A stretch of DNA of 10,949 nucleotides from Irpex lacteus (taxonomy: Eukaryota; Basidiomycota; Agaricomycetes; Polyporales; Irpicaceae), in assembly GCA_001986395.2 (NCBI GenBank), contig MQVO02000303.1, positions 1 through 10,949 on the forward strand, read 5' to 3'. Both the position numbers and the translations under genes were made by a program. Below the pieces are notes generated by a model that was given only the letters and a program-made list of their open reading frames with translations, was not told the origin of the DNA and did not search any database. This document shows positions 5,106 to 10,949 of the stretch, in pieces. How positions within the stretch are numbered: the stretch's first letter is position 1; each line of letters opens with the position of its first letter.

Positions 5106-5432
5106 AATAAAATATCAAAAAGAAGAATATCTAGCACTACAAATATAGCAATTATAAATGCAGGTACATTATGATATACATTATTCCAACTAGCTAGTAC
5201 ATAGATAGGCGTTATAAAGGTAGTAAGTATAACTATGTATAGATTAATGGCTCCATATGTAGATGACAATAAGGTAACATAATCCTCTACTGCTTTATAT
5301 TAACTTAAAGAAATATAGAAGGAATACCATATCTGTAGTGATAGAATTAATACTACTGTAGAGATAGTTAGGGTAATATAATTAGCATAGACCTTCACAA
5401 CTATAAAGCTTTCCCCCTTCAATCAATACTTT
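5102..5432 (-). pseudogene. nad4: nad4 pseudogene, N-terminal piece
   Basis: Minus-strand reading beginning within the repeat at 5420-5451 gives SFIVVKVYANYITLTISTVV, then LILSLQIWYSFYISLS, TAA (5302-5300), then TYGAINLYIVILTTFITPIY, VLASWNN and VLDILLFDILF. This follows the N-terminal third of Nad4: 'W..F', the 'G(I/L)SL..V.LTT...P' segment, 'LASW', and 'LD.LLFY.FFE'. The internal stop and the abrupt end at 5102, before the conserved FFE, show it is not a working gene. It is ordered correctly with the central piece at 3966-4126, and an unrelated insert with an antisense endonuclease remnant lies between. Composition is rich in ATA and TTA codons compared with the nad5 piece. Confidence 0.7.
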
Positions 5433-5451
5433 TTTAATTTAGGGGGGAGTG
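5420..5451. repeat. 32-bp direct repeat, matching 3188-3219
   Basis: CAATCAATACTTTTTTAATT plus TAGGGGGGAGTG is identical to 3188-3219. On the minus strand both copies encode the same end, HSPLN then stop. Confidence 0.75.
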
Positions 5452-5714
5452 GTTACTATGGATACCAAATCTGGAAGAAATTTGTGTACATACAGAATCA
5501 ATAAACAATCTGCCTCTCGGCTCCTGGTACTCTTTGAAGTCCCACTTCGTCGGGGAGCTGTTAAATTTAAGCCGAATTTTAATAGATAACCCAAATAAAA
5601 ATAAATTAATAAAACAAAAAACTTTTTTTAATAATAAAAGAATCGATGACAATATAGTTAACATCAAATAGTATTTTAAGGAGTTATTTAAGGATAACTA
5701 GCAAATTTATAAAA
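5452..5714. other. unassigned stretch before rnl with two overlapping open frames
   Basis: Plus frame ATG 5458 to TAA 5587-5589 encodes 43 residues (MDTKSGRNLCTYRINKQSAS then RLLVLFEVPLRRG). The minus frame 5667-5434 encodes 77 residues ending in HSPLN from the shared repeat. Neither has a recognised motif, and I cannot decide which, if either, was once a gene. The last part (5580-5714) is AT-rich leader before rnl. Confidence 0.3.
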
Positions 5715-6398
5715 AAGGAGGTATAAAACCAAAAGCCACTGTCCAATATCCTCTATCCTCTATCATCTTTAGGGGGGAGAGGGCTGGACGGAATAAATAA
5801 AGTGGCGATCCTAAGGGAAACCTTTATATTTAAACTTCCTGAAGTAAACCATTTCAGTAAGGAAAGGAAAGGAAATCAACCGAGACTCCGAGAGTAATGG
5901 TGAGTGAAATCGGATTAGCCTAAAAGATAATTTTTTACAATTAAAGTAATAATAAAAATATTTTATAGTATTTATCTTATGTACCTTTTTATTTATTTAA
6001 TAATAAAAAAAAAAGGGAAGAAATTTAAATAAATAAGTATGATAATAAAAGTAAAAAAGGTGAAAGTCCTGTGTAATTAAAAAAATTATCGAATATTAAA
6101 TTAATATTCTAATAAAAATATAAAGTACGATGAGAGTTAACTTGTCGGAATATAGGGGAACCATCCTCTAAGGCTAAGTATTATAAATTTAGCGATAGTG
6201 AAAAGTACTGTGAAGGAAAAGTTGAAAAAGTAATGTTATAGACATTGTGAAATAGTCTTGAATTAGTAACTCTATAAGCAGTCGAAGTTTTTTAAAATGA
6301 CGGCGTACCTTTTGCATAATGGGTCAGCAAGTTAATGGGAGTAGCAAGGTTAAAAGCCCTAGCGAAAGCGACTGGACATAAAATTTAATTAGTAAAAC

Positions 6399-6447
6399 CC
6401 CCAAAAAAACTAGTTAGAATTATTTATAATTACTAGTGTTTTTGGGG
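6399..6447. repeat. complete double-hairpin element inside rnl
   Basis: CCCCAAAAAAACTAG pairs with CTAGTGTTTTTGGGG, and the centre TTAGAATTATTTATAATTAC gives an inner stem. It lies between GCGACTGGACATAA and the segment before ACCCGAAGCTAGGTGATC, a variable part of domain II. Conserved flanks are intact, so the rRNA probably tolerates it as an extra helix. Confidence 0.8.
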
Positions 6448-7325
6448 TATTAACTAAATTAGTGTTGGATAAGTTACTTCTATTAGACCCGAAGCTAGGT
6501 GATCTTCCCTAGACCAGATTTTAATCTTAAATGATGAATGGATCGAACGGGTGAATGTTGCATAATTCTCCGATGAGTTTAGGGAAGCGGTGAAATGCCA
6601 ATCTGACCTAGTGATAGCTGGTTTTCTACGAAACATATGTAGGTATGACATCTATACAAAATTTATGAAGGTACAGCACTCAATTCCAAATAAATTATAA
6701 TTTTTAATTATAATCAATGTTTAAGTTGCGGGGACGTAAAAATCTTACCAATGGAAGAGAATCTCGGAATTACATAAATTGATGATAGATATTCAGACTA
6801 CTCATGCTAAGGTGGGTAGTCAAGACGGAAACAGCCGAGAACACGAATCAAGGTCCCAAATGATTATTAAGTGAAATTAAGGTAGTAGCAAAATTGAACG
6901 CAACTGTAAAGTGAGCCTGGTAGTCGCTATCTTTTAATGACCGTTTGTAACAACGTATCAGTCTTCAGAATGTCGCACCGAAAATTTAACGGGTCTTAAA
7001 TAATCAACCGATATCGTGTTGCTTTAGAATAGTCAAATAATTCTATTCTAAATCTAGGTAGTAGAACATTCAGGAAACCTGAAATTAAATAGTGTTTCAT
7101 TATTTATAGGATACTGAAGAGATAATGCTGACATGAGTAACGTAAAAAGAAGTTATAATACTTCTCGCCGAATACGAAAGGGTTATAAGGAAAGGTTAAA
7201 CCTCCTTATGTTAATGCGGCCTCTAAGGTTCAAAACCAATGTTTTGACTGATGAGTTTAAAACCTAAAGTTCTTTTTGAACCGGGAAAATAAAGTTTTTT
7301 TTAAATTAAATAGTAATCTTTACTG

Positions 7326-7359
7326 CCCCTGCCTTAAGCCACTGGCTTTGGGCAAGGGG
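7326..7359. repeat. GC-rich hairpin in an rnl variable region
   Basis: CCCCTGCC...AAGCC pairs with GGCTT...GGCAAGGGG around a three-base loop, with a small bulge. It is embedded in a strongly AT-rich expansion (7290-7390). AGCCACT at its apex also occurs in hairpins at 4194-4210 and 8851-8873. Confidence 0.65.
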
Positions 7360-8822
7360 AACAATTATTATTTTATTTTTAATTTTAATCTACCGTACCC
7401 TAAACCGACACAGGTTCGTAGGTAGAGTATACCAAGGCGTAGAGCTAAAAGTTGTTAAGGAACTCGGCAAGTTCTCCTCTAAAGTTAGACGATAAGAGGA
7501 ACCTATTACCCTTTTTTTTTAATTCTTAAAAAGGATATAGGTGGCACAAAATCGGAGGCCCCGACTGTTTACTAAAAACACAATTCAGAGCAATGATTAA
7601 TATCATAGTATTCTGGATGAAACTTGCCCAATGCCAAATAAATAAGAGAGGTGATAGGATAACTATTACTAATCAAATCAATGGTTAATAGCGGTCTTAA
7701 CTATGAGGATCCTAAGGTAGCAAAATAAATTGGCCATTAAATGTGGTCCGGTATCAATAGTTTAACGATGGTCTCACTGTCTCTACAACTTGCTCAGTGA
7801 AATTGAATTACCCGTGCAGATGCGGGTTACCTCCAGGTGGACGGGAAGACCCTATGCAGCTTTACTGTAGTTAGTCATCATGTTAATCAAACCTTAGTAT
7901 GAAGTGATTAGGGATGTCGATAGACGAAAGGTGAGATACCTTAAGACTTTGGTTTCAGATTAAATTTACCTCTTATTTAATAGATAGAGAGATAGTTGAC
8001 TAATGGGCAGTTTGACTGGGGCGGTCGCTTTTGAAAGAGTATCAAAATGCATCCATAGTTTTAATTAAAAAAAATATAAGACGCTTATATACAGACATAT
8101 AAAATCAATTTGTTATTAAAATTGATGATTATTTATTATTTATATTAAAAATTTTTAAGGTATAGCTAGATTTTTGAAAGGAGATCAATCAACCAGTGAT
8201 AAAGGTTGTAATGGCGTAATGGCTAGAGCATGCTTAACTGATAGACTTAGAAGTCGGACAGATACGTAAGTAGGGCATAGTGACCCCTCGCTATATTATG
8301 GAATAGACGGGGATCAATCGATAAAAGTTACGCTAGGGATAACAGGCTGATAGCTGGTGAGAGTACACATTGTCCCAGCTGTTTGGCACCTCGATGTCGA
8401 CTCAACCTATCCTCCGGGGGCAAAAGCTCGGAAGGGTTCGGCTGTTCGCCGATTAAAAGGTTACGCGAGTTGGGTTTAATACGACGTGAGTCAGTATGGT
8501 CCCTATCTTCTGGAGGGATAAATAGTAAAAAGGGAGAGACCTTCTAGTACGAAAGGATCAATAGGCTGTGTTTCTATAGTGTACCAATTGTTGAAATAAT
8601 TGCATAAAAAATTAAAAATGCATAGTTGGGTAGCCACAAACATATTAGATAAGTGCTGAAGGAATAAATGCACGAAACTATCCCCTAGATACTATCATTA
8701 AAATATCTTTAGTATATTTTAATTTTTTAAGAAATAGAACATTTCTTGATAGGATGTAAATGTAAGTACTGTAAAGTATTAAGTTTAACATTACTAATTT
8801 ATTAAATAGACTATATGCTCAA

Positions 8823-9073
8823 TTATTGTCAATAAAAAATCTTTCAGCCCAGCCACTTTCTGGTAGAGTGGCTTATTCTTTTGTTTTATAAAAAAAAGGG
8901 AGTTAGTAATAAATTTTATTTTAATTTAAAGTTAAGATATTAAAAAGGGAACAGATGATTCTTATATAATAGTTTAAACTAAATCATAAATTAAATCTTA
9001 ATATTCATATTTTCAATATAATTGTAATCCTATTGCTTTATTGTCATTGCTGGATCTATAGTTTAATCATCCA
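8823..9073. other. AT-rich spacer after rnl
   Basis: No gene is evident. Just after the rRNA end is the hairpin at 8851-8873. GGATCTATAGTTTAATC at 9052-9068 looks like the 5' part of a tRNA (acceptor strand, TA, start of a D-arm) cut off by the element that begins at 9074. No matching 3' half is visible. Confidence 0.35.
8851..8873. terminator. hairpin just downstream of rnl
   Basis: AGCCACT (8851-8857) pairs perfectly with AGTGGCT (8867-8873) over a nine-base loop, about 30 bases past the rRNA end, followed by T-rich text. It may be a processing or termination signal; role inferred from position only. Confidence 0.4.
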
Positions 9074-9187
9074 CCCAAAAAAACTAATTATTTCTAATTC
9101 CATTCCAAAAAACTAGGCTCTAATTAAAATTTAATTTAATTAAATTTTAATAATCGCGGATGAAAGAATTATAACTAGTTTTTTGGG
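9074..9187. repeat. nested palindromic elements
   Basis: A left arm CCCAAAAAAACTAATT (9074-9089) with its inner stem is followed by a second left arm CCAAAAAACTAGGCTC (9105-9120). The right arm CTAGTTTTTTGGGG comes only at 9174-9187. Between them sits the AT palindrome (9123-9151, expanded copy) and a short GC patch ATCGCGGAT. The arrangement looks like one palindrome inserted into another. Confidence 0.6.
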
Positions 9188-9493
9188 GAAGAATACATAA
9201 AATTAAATAAAATATTATAAATAAAAATAATTAAATAAATATATTTTAATTTAAGTTATATCTAAATAAAAAAAGTATTTAATTATATAAGAGAGTATAA
9301 ATTTTACTAAAATAATTTATTAAAAAAAATAAAGATATAAAAACATAAAATAATTATTAATATATACAATCTCTCTTCTTACTAACTATAATTCTCTCTA
9401 CCCTTTTTTTAATTAAATAAAAAAGGAGAAAACTATAATAATTTATTAAAAATAGAAGAAAACTAGGTAATTTAGATTCTAGTTTTAAAATAA
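9188..9493. other. AT-rich spacer
   Basis: Nothing coding is seen. It includes the second copy of the 50-bp repeat (9257-9306) and a pyrimidine-purine hairpin, CCCTTTTTTT...AAAAAAGG (about 9401-9425). Confidence 0.5.
9257..9306. repeat. 50-bp exact direct repeat, copy 2
   Basis: Identical to 226-275. The two copies are about 9 kb apart and in the same orientation, so homologous recombination between them would excise rnl and all of the gene fragments as a circle. Confidence 0.6.
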
Positions 9494-9540
9494 CCCCACA
9501 AAAACTAGTTAGAATTAATTATAATTCCTAGTTTTTGGGG
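9494..9540. repeat. complete double-hairpin element
   Basis: CCCCACAAAAACTAG pairs with CTAGTTTTTGGGG; the inner stem is TTAGAATTAATTATAATTCC. It is close to the family consensus and stands in non-coding DNA. Confidence 0.8.
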
Positions 9541-9865
9541 ATCTGTGAAGATTATTATTATATATTGGATATTAAGATTAAAAAAGGTTTATTAATATCT
9601 ATTAACGATAGTAAAATAGCTATAAATGATAGTAAAATATAAGAGAGTATAACTTAAACCAAGTCTCTCATTTTCATTATATTTTGAAGTAAGGAAAGAG
9701 TAATAAGATTTCAGCAAGTAATAAGATATATCCAAGTTTAAGATCTATGAAAGTTTAATAGGAGACTAGTAAGACTTAAAGGTGTGGGTGGAAAGGGATA
9801 GTTCCATCGATAAAGAGGAAGGCATGTGTAATAAACAAGGAATGAATATTATAAATCCAAACAAT
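9541..9865. other. spacer without recognised gene
   Basis: Less AT-biased than its neighbours toward the right (9770-9835 is purine-rich: GGTGTGGGTGGAAAGGGATA and AGAGGAAGGCATGTG). It could hide a structural RNA, but I could not match it to RNase P RNA or any intron core. ATAAGAGAGTATAA at about 9640-9653 repeats the core of the 50-bp repeat. Confidence 0.3.
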
Positions 9866-9867
9866 CC

Positions 9868-9923
9868 ACCAAAAAACTAGTTATAATTAATTCTACCGCG
9901 ATAGCGACCCTAGTTTTTTGGGG
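9868..9923. repeat. variant double-hairpin element with a GC apex
   Basis: CCAAAAAACTAG (9869-9880) pairs with CTAGTTTTTTGG (9910-9921). The inner stem is replaced on one side by TACCGCGATAGCGACC, where CGC-GATA-GCG makes a tiny hairpin. The copy has diverged only at its apex. Confidence 0.65.
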
Positions 9924-10049
9924 TATGATAATAAAACTGTTCAACAAAAAGACATTAATTGATCGAAACGCAGTTTAGGGAAGGATGCTCTAACTCATAG
10001 AAAGAAAAGAGTAGGGGTGGAATCTTAATAATAAGATAGTGTCCATACA

Positions 10050-10121
10050 TGCGGTATAGTGTAAAGGTTGGCACAATAGCCTCATGAGCTGTTAGAGCAG
10101 GTTCAATTCCTGATGCCGCAA
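10050..10121 (+). tRNA. trnM: tRNA-Met (anticodon CAT)
   Basis: Acceptor TGCGGTA (10050-10056) pairs with TGCCGCA (10114-10120), seven pairs with one T-G; A10121 is the discriminator. The D-arm GTG/CAC encloses a loop with AAAGGTTGG. The anticodon stem ATAGC/GCTGT (10076-10080/10088-10092) encloses CTCATGA, anticodon CAT at 10083-10085. The T-loop is TTCAATT with one mismatch at the base of its stem. A TGCGGTA start resembles fungal mitochondrial initiator tRNAs, but no GGG/CCC anticodon-stem pairs are present. Initiator, elongator or Ile (modified C) cannot be separated here. Confidence 0.9.
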
Positions 10122-10141
10122 TAGAAATAAAATAAAGACCG

Positions 10142-10212
10142 GGTCTTTTTGTATAAAGGCAGTACAGCTACCCTTCACGTAGCAAGTATCAGTTCGATTC
10201 TGATAAAGACTA
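10142..10212 (+). tRNA. trnE: tRNA-Glu (anticodon TTC)
   Basis: Acceptor GGTCTTT (10142-10148) pairs with AAAGACT (10205-10211), first pair G-T; A10212 is the discriminator. D-stem GTA/TAC; anticodon stem GCTAC/GTAGC (10167-10171/10179-10183) with loop CCTTCAC, anticodon TTC at 10174-10176. T-stem ATCAG/CTGAT is perfect, with loop TTCGATT. It lies 20 bases after trnM on the same strand, so the two are probably processed from one transcript. Confidence 0.92.
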
Positions 10213-10490
10213 TATTCTTAATTTCTTTATGCCTTTTTATTTTTATAATAATAAAAAAAAGGAGAAAAAATAAAGGAAAGTTAGATTTAACTTTCTTTTC
10301 CAGAGCTAACGTTGCACTGCCCTCTATAAATAAAAAAAGGGGGGGCATGTATTATTTTCTTATAAATTTTTATAAGTAATAATATATTTTGGTCTTTTTC
10401 TTTTTAATAATTTAATTTAATTTAATTTAATTTAATTAAAAAAAAGGGAAGAAATAAAATCAAAAAAAGAATATATATTTAATAAATTTG
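10213..10490. other. AT-rich spacer with pyrimidine-purine hairpins and a pentamer repeat
   Basis: No gene is evident. CCTTTTTATTTTT...AAAAAAAAGG (10231-10262) can fold back on itself, as can CTTATAA/TTATAAG (10359-10376). TTTAA is repeated about five times at 10410-10435, before a run of A and GGGA. A C/T run ahead of AT and an A/G run is a second hairpin type in this DNA (also about 5985-6017, 7511-7536, 9401-9425 and 10775-10800). Confidence 0.45.
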
Positions 10491-10611
10491 CCCACCCCTC
10501 CTTGCCGCCCACGCCAGCCCAGCCCACCCCAGCCCACTTTGTGGATTGTGGATTGTGGATTGTGGAATGTGGGGCCCTTATAAATCAAGTGGGGCCCACA
10601 GGGTGGGGGGA
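10491..10611. repeat. GC-rich cluster with tandem heptamers
   Basis: A C-rich block (10491-10537; repeated CCCACCCC and CCAGCCCA text) is followed by a G-rich block. GTGGATT is repeated three times from 10541, then GTGGAAT, and GTGGGGCCC occurs twice (10569-10577 and 10589-10597). GGGCCC is self-complementary, and GGGTGGGG at 10601-10608 can pair with the left C-rich block, so the whole region can form a long GC hairpin. It stands alone in AT-rich DNA, like the GC clusters of some fungal mitochondrial genomes. A role in replication or recombination is possible but unproven. Confidence 0.6.
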
Positions 10612-10647
10612 TAGCTATATTATTATATATATTTTATTTTATCATAA

Positions 10648-10830
10648 TCTTTCACTGTCTATTTTATACTCAGAATAGTATTTATACTATATAACACCTT
10701 AGGTTTAGCAGTGGTTTATTTAGTTTTACTAAATAATATTTTTCAGCAGTACATCCTCTATCCTCCCCCTCTATCCTTTTTTTATATAAAAAAAGGGGAG
10801 GAGGGAGGGTGAAACAAAACTGTACTTTAA
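10648..10830 (+). other. short hydrophobic open frame, unassigned
   Basis: With TGA read as Trp, the frame is open from after TAA 10645-10647 to TAA 10828-10830, 60 codons, without ATG. The first half is strongly apolar (YFILRIVFILY, then LGLAVVYLVLLNN) and looks like one or two membrane helices of a complex I-type protein. The second half is encoded by a hairpin (10752-10808) and is not protein-like. It could be another truncated gene piece broken by a palindrome, but I cannot assign it. Confidence 0.22.
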
Positions 10831-10894
10831 TACTTTATGTTTAATAAATTATAAAGTATGAGCTGAGAGTATAAATTTATTACTTTAATCCAAT

Positions 10895-10936
10895 CCCAAA
10901 AAAACTAATTATTTCTAATTCCTAGTTTTTTTGGGG
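10895..10936. repeat. complete double-hairpin element at the right edge
   Basis: CCCAAAAAAACTAATT pairs with CTAGTTTTTTTGGGG (outer), and AATTA/TAATT makes the inner stem around TTTC. The sequence AACTAATTATTTCTAATTCC is shared with the copy at 9082-9101, so these two are the closest pair in the family. Confidence 0.8.
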
Positions 10937-10949
10937 TTATATTTTTTTA

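Larger units (their letters stand above)
5715..8822 (+). rRNA. rnl: mitochondrial large-subunit ribosomal RNA
   Basis: Conserved blocks occur in the bacterial 23S order: GGAAATCAACCGAGA (5871-5885), ACCTTTTGCATAATGGGTCA (6307-6326), GATAGCTGGTTTTCTACGAA (6613-6632), GGCGGTCTT-like text with AACTATGAGGATCCTAAGGT (7698-7717), CAGGTGGACGGGAAGACCCTATG (about 7834-7856), GATAACAGGCTGATAGCTGG (8338-8357), CGATGTCGACTC (8392-8403) and the sarcin-ricin loop CTAGTACGAAAGGATCAA (8544-8561). The RNA forms the peptidyl-transferase centre of the mitoribosome. No intron interrupts any of these blocks, including the classical omega site near 8338. The 5' end is estimated, since the first 100-200 bases are poorly conserved. 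The 3' end is placed at TAGACTATATGCTC-like text matching the 23S terminus. A palindromic element (6399-6447), a GC-rich hairpin (7326-7359) and AT-rich expansions sit in variable regions. Confidence 0.95.

Noticed and set aside
6454..6651. 65-codon minus frame inside rnl
   Set aside because: Lies fully within conserved large-subunit rRNA sequence; chance frame.
9770..10045. Possible RNase P RNA in purine-rich text such as AGAGGAAGGCATG
   Set aside because: The second conserved region expected at the 3' end was not found, and the match is too short.
10149..10379. 76-codon plus frame beginning in trnE
   Set aside because: Starts inside a well-folded tRNA and continues through homopolymer hairpins.

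Overview
This window looks like fungal mitochondrial DNA. It is very AT-rich, carries a complete mitochondrial large-subunit rRNA gene, and holds recognisable pieces of the standard fungal mitochondrial protein set (nad2, nad4, nad4L, nad5, rps3). A tRNA-Trp with anticodon TCA, together with in-frame TGA codons that read as Trp in decayed frames, points to translation table 4. The lineage cannot be fixed from sequence alone. Dispersed palindromic elements and gene pieces on both strands are reminiscent of early-diverging fungi, but that is inference.

Layout. Positions 1-620 are AT-rich, with a short frame entering from the left and two related tRNA-like 3' halves. Positions 631-815 hold tRNA-Trp(TCA) and an odd tRNA-like fold. 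Positions 856-1140 carry the 5' part of nad2, cut off by a palindromic element. Positions 1208-2992 are a patchwork: an rps3 C-terminal fragment (-), an 82-codon Gly/Asn-rich frame (+), an internal nad4L fragment (+), an unknown frame of higher GC (-), and a long nad5 3' portion (-). Positions 3007-5670 form a second patchwork: unknown decayed frames, two nad4 pseudogene pieces (-) and a frameshifted LAGLIDADG endonuclease remnant (+), partitioned by exact direct repeats of 22-35 bp. The uninterrupted rnl gene runs from about 5715 to 8822 on the plus strand. From 8823 to the end there are AT-rich spacers with many hairpins, tRNA-Met(CAT), tRNA-Glu(TTC), a GC-rich cluster and a short hydrophobic frame.

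The functional part is the translation machinery: rnl and the tRNAs, all on plus. The protein genes are all incomplete here. nad2 and nad5 pieces keep clean reading frames and could be exons of split or trans-spliced genes; nad4, nad4L, rps3 and the endonuclease look like debris. The main structural story is a family of CCCCAAAAAACTAG...CTAGTTTTTTGGGG double-hairpin elements, plus AT-only palindromes, which repeatedly sit exactly where genes break off. One copy lies inside rnl. This suggests that mobile palindromes and short repeats drive fragmentation and rearrangement of this mitochondrial genome.
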